The notes below the pieces were generated by a model. It was not told the origin of the DNA, searched no databases, and was given only the letters and a program-made list of their open reading frames with translations. This document shows positions 43,084 to 51,478 of a stretch of 59,103 nt of DNA, in pieces. Every line of letters begins with the position of its first letter. The first letter of the stretch is position 1. Source of the stretch: WARW01 sp964582365 (lineage in GTDB: Bacteria > Patescibacteriota > Microgenomatia > UBA12405); NCBI GenBank assembly GCA_964582365.1, contig CAZOQV010000003.1, positions 1 through 59,103 on the forward strand. The letters are read 5' to 3'. The position numbers were made by a program, and so were the translations under genes.

Positions 43084-44077
43084 TCCAAAAGTTCATTGGC
43101 AAATAAATTATATTGGTCGAGAAAAAAACTCTAGTGTCGACAATTCACCTTCGATTGAATCAAAAATAATTCCAAAGATGGGCATAAACTTTTATTCAAT
43201 TAATTGTGGAAAACTAGACCGTCGTTGGCTTCCAAACACCATTAAGGGACTTCCTCAAACCGCCAAGTCTTTATTTGAAGCCTCAAAATTAATTAAAAAA
43301 ATAAAACCTGATGTTGTTGTTTCTTTTGGCGGCTACGTTTCTGTCCCAATAATTATAAGCAGTTTTCTTAGAAAAATTCCTTCAATTACCCACGAACAAA
43401 CTCTTACCAACAGTTTAACCACCAAAATTAATAGTCATTTTGTCACCAAAGTTGCTCTTTCTTTTGATAATCAAAAACAAAAATTAGATCTTCCTAAAAA
43501 TAAAATAGTTATTACCGGTAATCTTTTACGACAAGAACTTTTCCATCCTCAAAAAAGCAAAATAGGGGACGATATCGACATTTTTATCACTGCTGGCAAT
43601 CAAGGTTCACATACCATAAATTTGCTGATAAAAAAAATTCTTCCCAAATTAAAAAATTATTCTATAATTCACCAGACTGGTAAAAATGATTTTGCTAATT
43701 TTAAAAAACTAACCAAAATTTATCCTAAATATAAAGTTTTTGATTATTTAGAATCAAACGACATGGCTCATGTTCTTAATACAACAAAAACGATTATCAG
43801 TCGTTCCGGTGCCAACACTAGTCAAGAAATTATCGCTCTTAATAAAAAATCAATTTTAATTCCTCTCCGAGTTAGTCAGCAAAATGAACAATTAATAAAT
43901 GCCTTTTGGGTTAAAGAAAAAAATCCTAAAAATACCGAAATAATCGAAGAAAAAGATTTGTCTGAAATAAATATTTTAAATAAAATAGACAAATTGCTCA
44001 CCGATAAAACCGAAAGAATAAACGTTAAAAACACTGATAACTTAAAACTTTTGGATTTAATTCATGAAATTATTTAG
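42995..44077 (+). CDS. murG: UDP-GlcNAc:lipid I GlcNAc transferase (MurG)
   Basis: This 360-residue GT28 enzyme converts lipid I to lipid II. VVVSFGGYVSVPIIISSFL, HEQTLTNSLTTKI, AGNQGSHTINLL and ISRSGANTSQEIIALNKKSILIPL match MurG. The N-terminal glycine-rich loop, normally GGTGGHxxPA, is shortened to TGTHLTPA, and HEQN reads HEQT. The start is a GTG (42995) preceded by AAAGA, well inside ftsW. It overlaps the next gene by 14 bases. Confidence 0.9.
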   Translation: MISIKPKKTVIITGTHLTPATELIRQLKNDPKVHWQINYIGREKNSSVDNSPSIESKIIPKMGINFYSINCGKLDRRWLPNTIKGLPQTAKSLFEASKLIKKIKPDVVVSFGGYVSVPIIISSFLRKIPSITHEQTLTNSLTTKINSHFVTKVALSFDNQKQKLDLPKNKIVITGNLLRQELFHPQKSKIGDDIDIFITAGNQGSHTINLLIKKILPKLKNYSIIHQTGKNDFANFKKLTKIYPKYKVFDYLESNDMAHVLNTTKTIISRSGANTSQEIIALNKKSILIPLRVSQQNEQLINAFWVKEKNPKNTEIIEEKDLSEINILNKIDKLLTDKTERINVKNTDNLKLLDLIHEII

Positions 44078-44450
44078 AATTTTTTTATTCGTTATTTTTT
44101 TTACCAGTCTTTCTTTTTCTATTTTTTCATACAGAAGTAATTCATCAGAAACCAAAATCAACCCTATCTCTGATAAAAATAAACTTTATCTTCAGCTAGA
44201 ACACGGTCTAAAAACTGCTCAGATTGAAACTGTTCAAAACACCATTAAAGATTATGAAAATCAGTTAGAATTCTATATAATAAATAAAGATAACAATTCA
44301 ACCAAAGTGATTTTGTCCACTCAAAAAAATCCCTATTGGCAAATCGCCTCTTTACAAGAAATTCTAAAAAAAGCTATTATTAATAATAAACAACTGCAAT
44401 TAGTTGATCTTAGTATCAACCATCCATATGCAACATTCAAAAATAATTAA
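44064..44450 (+). CDS. FtsQ-position division protein, very short
   Basis: This 128-residue protein has a single N-terminal membrane helix (about residues 4-23) and an extracytoplasmic part of about 100 residues. It lies exactly where FtsQ/DivIB sits (murG - ftsQ - ftsA), and its end, QLVDLSINHPYATFK, resembles the 'D-L-R-pairs' end of FtsQ beta domains. It is about half the usual size and no POTRA domain is recognisable. ATG overlaps the murG stop; ftsA begins 23 bases before its stop. Assignment is mainly by position. Confidence 0.5.
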   Translation: MKLFRIFLFVIFFTSLSFSIFSYRSNSSETKINPISDKNKLYLQLEHGLKTAQIETVQNTIKDYENQLEFYIINKDNNSTKVILSTQKNPYWQIASLQEILKKAIINNKQLQLVDLSINHPYATFKNN

Positions 44451-45675
44451 TGTAATTGATATCGGAACTTCAAAAATTACTACCTTAGTTGGTCAATACA
44501 TTGATGATGAAGATAAATTTAACATCGTTGCTGTTTCTTCAATCCCCTCATTAGGTTTTCGAAAAGGTCAAATAATTAATCTGGAACAAGCTTCAAAAAC
44601 AATTACTCAAAGTATTGAATCTGCCGAAAGAATGGCTGGTTTTCAAATAAACAATGCTCATATTTCTATCTCTGCTCCTCATATCGAATCTATTAATTCT
44701 CATGGTGTAGTCGCCATCAGTAACTCTAATGGCGAAATTGATATCAATGATATCAGTCGTGTTACCGAAGCCGCCAAGGCCATTTCTTTACCAACTGGCA
44801 AAGAAATTATTCATATTATTCAAAGAAAATTCACTGTTGACGGTCAAGAGGGGGTAATTGATCCAATTGGAATGAATGGTATCCGACTTGAAGTTGAAGC
44901 TCACCTAATTTTAGCTTCTAGCCCAGCTCTCAAAAATCTTAAAAAATGTTTTGATGATATTGGTATTAAAGTTGAAAGTTTAACTTATACTGGTCTCAGC
45001 ACTGCTACCGCTGCTTTAACTGACACCGAAAAAGAACTCGGTGTGGCTCTTGTTGATATCGGAGGCAGCATTACCAATATCACTATTTTTAATGAGGGCT
45101 CTCCTGTTTTTTCTTCAGTTATTCCTATTGGTGCCAATAATGTCACTAATGATATTGCCATTGGCCTCAGGCTTTCTATCGAAGATGCCGAAAAAATAAA
45201 ATTAAGATTAATTAAAATTACTGAAACCAAAAAATTTGAAGATGAAATTGATTTATCTCATTTTGATATTCATACCGATGATAAGAAAAAAATCTCTCTC
45301 CAAACCACTATTAATGGCATAATTAAACCCCGACTTGAAGAGATTTTTGAATTAATTTATTCTCAAATTGAAGATAGCGGCTTTCATCAGTCAATTCCTG
45401 CTGGAATTGTTTTAACTGGTGGCGGCGCTATGACTATCAATGCCAAAGAAATTTGTAATCAAATTATCCCCTTACCATTAAGAATAGCTACTCCACCGAA
45501 AGTCGGAGGTGTAGTTGACGATATCATGAATCCAGCTTACACTAGCACCATTGGTCTTTTGTTTCATAATAAAAATGCTAAAAAAAGTAGTGGATCAAAA
45601 AACAAGACTCAAAAAATATCTATGGGTGGTTTTTTTGGTAAAATCAAAAAAATACTAGAACCACTTCTACCCTAA
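44428..45675 (+). CDS. ftsA: Cell division protein FtsA
   Basis: This 415-residue actin-like ATPase anchors FtsZ to the membrane. INVIDIGTSKITTLVGQ (phosphate 1), ALVDIGGSITNITIF (phosphate 2) and GIVLTGGGAMTINAKEI (adenosine) are present, and the C-terminal SMGGFFGKIKKILEPLLP is a probable amphipathic membrane-targeting helix. A TTG-started frame extends to 44404, but the ATG at 44428 is preferred. It is two bases upstream of ftsZ. Confidence 0.93.
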   Translation: MQHSKIINVIDIGTSKITTLVGQYIDDEDKFNIVAVSSIPSLGFRKGQIINLEQASKTITQSIESAERMAGFQINNAHISISAPHIESINSHGVVAISNSNGEIDINDISRVTEAAKAISLPTGKEIIHIIQRKFTVDGQEGVIDPIGMNGIRLEVEAHLILASSPALKNLKKCFDDIGIKVESLTYTGLSTATAALTDTEKELGVALVDIGGSITNITIFNEGSPVFSSVIPIGANNVTNDIAIGLRLSIEDAEKIKLRLIKITETKKFEDEIDLSHFDIHTDDKKKISLQTTINGIIKPRLEEIFELIYSQIEDSGFHQSIPAGIVLTGGGAMTINAKEICNQIIPLPLRIATPPKVGGVVDDIMNPAYTSTIGLLFHNKNAKKSSGSKNKTQKISMGGFFGKIKKILEPLLP

Positions 45676-45677
45676 TT

Positions 45678-46853
45678 ATGGGATTAATCAAAACTCTAAC
45701 AGGACAATTTGCCAAAATAAAAGTCATCGGTATCGGTGGCGGTGGTAATAATGCAATCAATTCCATGATTAATGAAGATGCTATTAAAGGTGTCGACTTT
45801 ATCGCTGTTAATACCGATTCACAAGCATTACTAAATTCTCTCGCTTCCGTTAAAATTCAAATTGGCGAAAAATTAACTAAAGGTTTAGGAGCCGGCGGAA
45901 ATCCTCAAATGGGTCAAAAAGCCGCCGAAGAGTCTCGTGAAAGAATAAAAGAAGTACTTCAAGGCACTGACATGGTATTTATCACCGGTGGTATGGGTGG
46001 TGGCACTTGTACTGGCGCGGCTCCGCTTATTGCTCAAATTGCTAAAAAAGAATTAGGGATTTTAACTATCGGTGTTGTCACTAAACCATTTTTATTTGAA
46101 GGCACTCGTCGCATGACTAATGCTGAAGAGGGTGTCTCCCAATTACGAGAAAATGTTGACACTTTAATTGTCATTCCTAATCAAAAAGTTATGGAAGTTG
46201 TCAATAATAAAGCTACTCTCTTAGAAGCTTTTAAAATTGCCGATTCTGTTTTAAGCAAAGGGACCAAAGCCATTGCTGATTTAATTACTGTTCCTGGTTT
46301 AATTAATTTAGATTTTGCCGATATTAAGACAGTTATGAGCAATGCTGGTTCTGCTCTTATGGGAGTTGGTGAAGCTGAAGGCGATAATAAAATTCAAAAA
46401 GCTGTTAAAGACGCTGTCGAATCGCCATTAATTGAAGTTAATATTGAAGGTGCTAGGGGAGTTTTAATTAATGTCACCGGTGGACCCGACATTACTATGG
46501 CTGAAATTGAAGAAGCCGCTAGAAGCATTACCGAACGAACCGCACCCGACGCTAACATTATTTTTGGAGCCACTATTGACAAAGATCTTAAAGGAAAAGT
46601 TAAAATTTCTGTCATTGCTACCGGTTTTGACACTAGCCGTGCCAACCTTTATCAACACATCAAAAAACCACAACCAACCTTAATAAATTTACCGACCCAA
46701 CCAAAGACAGAACCAGAAATTAAAAAAACACAAGAACCATCAAATCTAAGTGACAATCAAATAAAAGAATTTTTAGATACTAAAGAAGTTCCTGTCGGTA
46801 TCGATATTATCGACGAGTACGACATTCCTGCTTTTTTAAGAAAAAATAAATAA
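45678..46853 (+). CDS. ftsZ: Cell division GTPase FtsZ with altered tubulin signature
   Basis: This 391-residue tubulin homologue forms the division ring. IKVIGIGGGGNNAINSM, FIAVNTDSQAL and the T7-loop region LINLDFADIKTVMSNAG are normal. The tubulin signature, normally GGGTGTG, reads GGGTCTG with Cys111. The C-terminal IPAFLRKNK peptide that binds FtsA is conserved after a linker of about 40 residues (Pro/Lys/Thr-rich, then acidic). It closes the dcw cluster. Confidence 0.96.
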   Translation: MGLIKTLTGQFAKIKVIGIGGGGNNAINSMINEDAIKGVDFIAVNTDSQALLNSLASVKIQIGEKLTKGLGAGGNPQMGQKAAEESRERIKEVLQGTDMVFITGGMGGGTCTGAAPLIAQIAKKELGILTIGVVTKPFLFEGTRRMTNAEEGVSQLRENVDTLIVIPNQKVMEVVNNKATLLEAFKIADSVLSKGTKAIADLITVPGLINLDFADIKTVMSNAGSALMGVGEAEGDNKIQKAVKDAVESPLIEVNIEGARGVLINVTGGPDITMAEIEEAARSITERTAPDANIIFGATIDKDLKGKVKISVIATGFDTSRANLYQHIKKPQPTLINLPTQPKTEPEIKKTQEPSNLSDNQIKEFLDTKEVPVGIDIIDEYDIPAFLRKNK

Positions 46854-46896
46854 AAGACGAAATTTGCCGATTTTTATAATATAATTGACTGTATCT

Positions 46897-49752
46897 ATGT
46901 CTAAATTTAAAAATATTCCAAATAATATCAATTTTCCCACATTGGAAGAAGAAATAATTTCTTTTTGGAAGAATAATAAAATTTTTGAAAAATCAGTTGA
47001 TCAACGTCCTGACGATCATGTTTATACTTTCTATGACGGTCCTCCGTTTATTACTGGAATGCCACATCATGGTCATTTATTGTCTAGTATTGCCAAAGAT
47101 ATTATTCCTCGATATCAAACCATGAAGGGTAAAAAAGTTAAGCGAGTTTGGGGTTGGGACTGTCATGGTCTTCCAGCTGAAAATAAAGTCGAAGAAAAAC
47201 TTGGATTAAAATCTAAAAAAGATATCGAACAAATCGGTGTTAAAAAATATATTGAAGAATGTTATTCCTATGTTCAAAACGTTTCTCAAGAATGGCCTTG
47301 GTACATCGATCATATTGGTCGTTGGGTAGATTACGAACACGCCTACAAAACCATGGATTTGAACTACATGGAAAGTGTCATGTGGGTATTTTCTGAATTA
47401 TATAAAAAAGGTTTAATCTACAAAGGTTGCCGAACTTCACTTTTTTGTCCTCGCTGTTCCACTCCACTTTCCAATTTTGAAATTGCCATGGATAATTCCT
47501 ACAAAGATGTTGAAGATCCAGCCATTTCTATTAAATTTAAATTAAAAGATCGCGATACTTATATTTTGGCTTGGACCACTACTCCTTGGACTCTTCCAGG
47601 AAATTTAGCTTTAGCTGTCAATAAAGATGAAATTTATACCGAAATTAAGGTTAATAACGAAAATATTATTTTAGCCAAAGCCAGATTAGAAGCTGTTTTA
47701 GAGAATCAAAAATACGAAATAGTCAAAGAATTTAAAGGCCAAGAATTAATTGGTTTATCCTACGAACCTCTTTACAATTTTTTTGAAGTTACCGAAAAAG
47801 ACTATAAAATTTATCATGCTGATTTTGTCTCTATGACCGACGGCACTGGCATTGTTCATATTGCCCCAGGTTTTGGTGAAGATGATTCTGTTTTAGGCAA
47901 AGAAAATAATCTATCTATTATTAATCATGTTGATGATGAAGGAAAAATAATTGAACAAGTCACTCCTTTCGCCAAACTTTTTGTTAAAAAAGCTGATCCT
48001 TTGGTCATTGAAGATTTAAAATCTAAAAATTTAATTTTCAAAGAAGAAAAAATCACTCACAGCTATCCTTTTTGTTATCGCTGCAACACTCCTTTAATTT
48101 ATAAATCTCAAACTGCTTGGTATTTGAATGTCCAATCGATTAAACCCAAGATGGAAGAAACTAATCAAAAAATTAATTGGATTCCAGACCATATTAAAAA
48201 TGGCCGTTTTGGACAGGGGATTAAAACTGCCCCAGATTGGTGTCTCTCTCGATCTCGATATTGGGCCTCTCCAATTCCAGTTTGGGAATGTGATTGTGGT
48301 GAAAAATATGTTCCTAGTTCAATTGCTGAATTAGAGGCCAAATCAGGTCAAAAAATAACCAATCTTCACAAACCAGACATCGATGAAGTCACCATCCAAT
48401 GTGATAAATGCGGAAAAGAAGTTAACCGAGTTTCAGAAGTTTTAGATTGTTGGTTTGAATCTGGATCCATGCCTTACGCCGAACGTCACTATCCATTCGA
48501 AAACAAAAATCAATTCGAAAAAGAATTCCCAGCTAATTATATTATCGAATATATTGGACAAACTCGTGGTTGGTTCTACACTCTCCATGTCCTATCCAAT
48601 GCTTTATTTCAATCAGAATCATTTAAAAATTGCGTTGTTACTGGCACCATCATGGGTAATGATGGCCGTAAAATGAGTAAACTTTTCAAAAATTATCCTG
48701 ATCCAAAAATGATTCTTCAAAAATACGGTGGAGAAGCCATGCGTCTCTATTTAATGAGCGGTGTCATTATGATTGGGGAAAATATGAATATGAGCGAAAA
48801 AGAAATCGAAGATAAAGTTAAATTTGTTCTTCTTCCTCTTTGGAATTGTTTAAAATATCTCACCACTTATGCTCAAATGCACGATTGGTCACCCGAGTTA
48901 GAAATTAGAAATTGGAAATTAGAAATTGGAAATTTAAATGTATTAGATCAATGGATCATTACTAGAACCAATCAATTAACCCAAGAATTTGCTCAAGAAT
49001 TAGACAAATATATTATTCCTAATGCAGTTAAATTAATAACTCCTTATATTGAAGATCTCTCTCGTTGGTATATTCGTCAATCACGCGATCGCTTTGTCAA
49101 CGGTGATCAAGAAGCTCTTCAAACTTTATGGCAAGTTTTGGTTCAATTTACCAAAACCGCCGCTCCATTAATTCCTTTTGTTACTGAATATTTTTGGCAA
49201 AATCTAATTTTACCTTTCGATTCAAATGCCAAAGAATCAGTTCATTTGGAACTTTATCCAGAAACAAAACCAATTGATCAAGAACTATTAGACAACATGG
49301 TTTATGTCCGAGAAATTTGTGAGCAGGGGAATATGATTCGTAAAACTAATAATATCAGCACCCGCCAACCTCTTTTCAAAGCAACCATCAACAGCTCTAG
49401 GAAAATAGAATTAAGTGAAGATTTATTATCCATCATAAAAAATGAATTAAATGTTAAAACAGTAGAGACGATCAATCTGGGCGTCTCAAATAAAGATATT
49501 GGCGTCTCAAATTCAAATTTATCTGTCGTTCTCGACACCAATATCACCCCAGAATTAAAAGACGAAGGAGATTCAAGAGATTTAATTCGCCAAATTCAAA
49601 GTCTTCGTAAAGAAAACCAACTTGATCTTAAAGACAAAATAAAGATTTTTGCTCCAGATTGGCCAACCACTTTTGAAAAAGAAATTTTATTAAAAACTCT
49701 TGGTCAAAATATTGAAAAATCAGATATTCTTCGAATTGAAAAAATAAGTTAA
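46897..49752 (+). CDS. ileS: Isoleucyl-tRNA synthetase, eukaryotic-like type
   Basis: This 951-residue class I synthetase charges and edits tRNA-Ile. HIGH is HHGH (57-60) and KMSKS is KMSKL (592-596, in GRKMSKLFKNYPDP). WAWTTTPWTLPGNLAL is the editing-domain start. A CxxC pair in CPRCSTPLSNFE and further cysteines (WECDCG; CDKCG) suggest zinc sites. These features fit the eukaryotic-like IleS branch, which is commonly mupirocin-tolerant. Two repeat insertions lie in the coding sequence: a GAAATTR array (residues about 668-681) and a GAGACG palindrome (about 856-873). TATAAT boxes lie 11-16 bases upstream; an upstream TTG at 46885 is less likely as the start. Confidence 0.93.
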   Translation: MSKFKNIPNNINFPTLEEEIISFWKNNKIFEKSVDQRPDDHVYTFYDGPPFITGMPHHGHLLSSIAKDIIPRYQTMKGKKVKRVWGWDCHGLPAENKVEEKLGLKSKKDIEQIGVKKYIEECYSYVQNVSQEWPWYIDHIGRWVDYEHAYKTMDLNYMESVMWVFSELYKKGLIYKGCRTSLFCPRCSTPLSNFEIAMDNSYKDVEDPAISIKFKLKDRDTYILAWTTTPWTLPGNLALAVNKDEIYTEIKVNNENIILAKARLEAVLENQKYEIVKEFKGQELIGLSYEPLYNFFEVTEKDYKIYHADFVSMTDGTGIVHIAPGFGEDDSVLGKENNLSIINHVDDEGKIIEQVTPFAKLFVKKADPLVIEDLKSKNLIFKEEKITHSYPFCYRCNTPLIYKSQTAWYLNVQSIKPKMEETNQKINWIPDHIKNGRFGQGIKTAPDWCLSRSRYWASPIPVWECDCGEKYVPSSIAELEAKSGQKITNLHKPDIDEVTIQCDKCGKEVNRVSEVLDCWFESGSMPYAERHYPFENKNQFEKEFPANYIIEYIGQTRGWFYTLHVLSNALFQSESFKNCVVTGTIMGNDGRKMSKLFKNYPDPKMILQKYGGEAMRLYLMSGVIMIGENMNMSEKEIEDKVKFVLLPLWNCLKYLTTYAQMHDWSPELEIRNWKLEIGNLNVLDQWIITRTNQLTQEFAQELDKYIIPNAVKLITPYIEDLSRWYIRQSRDRFVNGDQEALQTLWQVLVQFTKTAAPLIPFVTEYFWQNLILPFDSNAKESVHLELYPETKPIDQELLDNMVYVREICEQGNMIRKTNNISTRQPLFKATINSSRKIELSEDLLSIIKNELNVKTVETINLGVSNKDIGVSNSNLSVVLDTNITPELKDEGDSRDLIRQIQSLRKENQLDLKDKIKIFAPDWPTTFEKEILLKTLGQNIEKSDILRIEKIS
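48898..48937 (+). repeat. GAAATTR heptamer array inside ileS
   Basis: TTAGAAATTAGAAATTGGAAATTAGAAATTGGAAATT-type units encode LEIRNWKLEIGN just before the anticodon-binding domain strand LNVLDQWIITR. The tract keeps the frame. Confidence 0.85.
49463..49515 (+). repeat. GAGACG/CGTCTC palindromic element inside ileS
   Basis: GTAGAGACG is followed by two copies of GGCGTCTCAAAT (near 49481 and 49500), encoding VETINLGVSNKDIGVSNS. The arms match the intergenic palindrome at 39819-39846, so this looks like an in-frame insertion of the same element, partly duplicated. Confidence 0.65.
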
Positions 49753-49761
49753 ACTTACCTA

Positions 49762-50757
49762 ATGCCAAAATCATCATGGTTACCAACCCTAATTAGCTTG
49801 GTAGTCCTTTTCTGTATTAACATTTTGATGGTTAGTTCTGTTGCTCCTGGTTTAGTTGGAAAACAATTAATAGCCTGGGGTTTAGGATTAATCTTGTTTT
49901 TTATTGGTAAACAAATAAATCTAAAACAACTAAATTCCTACAAATGGCCAATTTTTATAATTTGTTGTATTGCTCTTCTTTTGCCAATTGTTTTAAATTT
50001 TTCCACTCGGGGTTCTCATCGTTGGATTTATATCGCCGGGAGAACCATTCAACCATCAGAATTTGTTAAACCTATGCTTATGTCTTTTTTGGCTAACACT
50101 AATTTTCCTTTTTTAATATTTATTCCCATTTTCATTATTATGGCTCAACCAGATTTAGGCAGTGCCATTTCTGTTTTTTTTCTAATTATTCCTGTAATTT
50201 TTTATAATAAAAAGTTACTCAAATTTTTTATAATTGCCGGATTGTGCTTAATTTTAGCTTCTCCATTAATCTATAAATATGTTCTTCATGATTATCAACA
50301 AAAGAGAATTACCACTTTTTTAAACCCTAAAGACAACCCTTTAAACGAAGGTTACAACGTAATTCAATCTCAAATTGCCATCGGCTCTGGTGGCTTTTTT
50401 GGTAAAGGTTATAAAAAAGGGACTCAGGGTCAATTATTATTTTTACCCGAAAAACACACCGATTTTATGTTTGCCACCACTGCTGAAGAATTGGGTTTTA
50501 TTGGGATATTTATTGTTTTATTTGCTTATTTTTTATTACTCAACGCTCTTTTTAACAAAGCCTTTTCTACTAAAAATCGTCCTCTTTTTATTTTTACCCT
50601 TGGCATAGCTATTCAAATTTGGATGCAAACTTTTGTTAATATTGGAATGAACATCGGGATTTTCCCTGTTACTGGAATTCCTCTTCCTTTTATTTCTGTT
50701 GGAGGTTCATCTTTAATGGCTTCGCTTTTCTCTCTTGGCATTGTTTATTCTTCATAA
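49762..50757 (+). CDS. rodA: SEDS polymerase RodA-like
   Basis: This 331-residue polytopic SEDS protein has GSHRWIYIAGRTIQPSEFVKPML, MAQPDLGSAI, FLPEKHTDFMFATTAEELGFIG with the catalytic aspartate loop, and GIPLPFISVGGSSLM. It is the second SEDS protein of the window. Its position outside the dcw core suggests cell elongation (RodA), although no partner PBP2, MreB or MreC lies next to it. It is about 40-60 residues shorter than typical RodA. Confidence 0.85.
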   Translation: MPKSSWLPTLISLVVLFCINILMVSSVAPGLVGKQLIAWGLGLILFFIGKQINLKQLNSYKWPIFIICCIALLLPIVLNFSTRGSHRWIYIAGRTIQPSEFVKPMLMSFLANTNFPFLIFIPIFIIMAQPDLGSAISVFFLIIPVIFYNKKLLKFFIIAGLCLILASPLIYKYVLHDYQQKRITTFLNPKDNPLNEGYNVIQSQIAIGSGGFFGKGYKKGTQGQLLFLPEKHTDFMFATTAEELGFIGIFIVLFAYFLLLNALFNKAFSTKNRPLFIFTLGIAIQIWMQTFVNIGMNIGIFPVTGIPLPFISVGGSSLMASLFSLGIVYSS

Positions 50758-50767
50758 TTTTTTATTC

Positions 50768-50795
50768 TTGCTGAATTTTTTTCCTATGTTATAAT
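50768..50795 (+). promoter_or_regulatory. Sigma-70-like promoter of rplU
   Basis: TTGCTG and TATAAT are separated by 16 bases. The -10 ends nine bases before the rplU ATG, so the leader would be at most about three bases. This is the clearest two-box promoter in the window. Confidence 0.7.
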
Positions 50796-50804
50796 CGAAA
50801 CAGT

Positions 50805-51119
50805 ATGAAATACGCCGTCATTGCCATTTCTGGCAGCCAACACCAAGTTGAAGAAAACAAAAAAATTATTGTCGATAATCTCAATCTTAAAGATGGAGAA
50901 AAATCTTCAACTGATCAAGTTCTATTAACCGTCAATGAAGACAAGGTCATTGTTGGAACTCCAACTATAAAAGATGCCTCTGTTGAATTTACTGTTTCTA
51001 AAAATTTCAAAGGTGAAAAAATAAAAGTTTTTAAATTTAAATCAAAATCTCGTTATCGTAAAACCACTGGTTCTCGACCACAATTAACCGAGATTCAGAT
51101 TACTAAGATTAATTTTTAA
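50805..51119 (+). CDS. rplU: 50S ribosomal protein L21
   Basis: The protein (104 residues) begins KYAVIAISGSQHQVEENKKIIVDNL and ends KVFKFKSKSRYRKTTGSRPQLTEIQITKI, the rRNA-binding L21 signature. Length is normal. It pairs with rpmA as in most bacteria and is preceded by a strong promoter. Confidence 0.96.
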   Translation: MKYAVIAISGSQHQVEENKKIIVDNLNLKDGEKSSTDQVLLTVNEDKVIVGTPTIKDASVEFTVSKNFKGEKIKVFKFKSKSRYRKTTGSRPQLTEIQITKINF

Positions 51120-51157
51120 CTAAAAAACTAAAGCTCCAAAGCTCTAATTAACTAATC

Positions 51158-51409
51158 ATGGCACATACAAAATCACAAGGTAAAACTAATCAAAAATCAA
51201 ATCGACCTGGGCAAAGACGAGGTGTCAAGAAATTTGGTAGTCAAAAAATTAATGTTGGCGAAATCATCGTTCGACAAGTCGGTTCTAGTTTTCACACCGG
51301 AAAAGGTGTTAAGGCTGGTAAAGATTTTACTATCTATGCCATCAGACCAGGTATTGTCAAATTCTTCAAAAAATTCGGTAAAAACGTCGTTTCTGTCATC
51401 AAAGGATAA
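51158..51409 (+). CDS. rpmA: 50S ribosomal protein L27
   Basis: This 83-residue protein has the MAHTKSQGKT start, RRGVKKFGSQKINVGEIIVRQVGSSFHTGKGVKAGKDFTIYA and GIVKFFKK. The N-terminal tail that reaches the peptidyl-transferase centre is present without the cleaved extension found in Firmicutes. The internal GKDFTIYA variant replaces the usual GRDHTLFA. No obvious terminator follows. Confidence 0.95.
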   Translation: MAHTKSQGKTNQKSNRPGQRRGVKKFGSQKINVGEIIVRQVGSSFHTGKGVKAGKDFTIYAIRPGIVKFFKKFGKNVVSVIKG

Positions 51410-51458
51410 TATTGATCTAGTTTAAATCATTTTTGGATACTTTTTTCACAACCTTTTT

Positions 51459-51478
51459 CATAGTAACCTTTTACTATG
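51459..51478 (+). promoter_or_regulatory. Inverted repeat overlapping the parB start (possible operator)
   Basis: CATAGTAA and TTACTATG form a perfect eight-base inverted repeat around CCTT. The right arm contains a TACTAT -10-like box and the first ATG of parB. It is not a parS sequence. A DNA-binding dimer here, or an RNA hairpin burying the start codon, could autoregulate parB. Confidence 0.5.

Noticed and set aside
48898..48937. Phase variation of ileS by heptamer slippage
   Set aside because: IleS is essential and a one-unit change would truncate it, so the tract is better explained as a tolerated insertion.
51459..51478. Inverted repeat before parB as a parS centromere site
   Set aside because: It does not match the parS consensus, and its overlap with the -10 box and start codon fits an operator or hairpin better.
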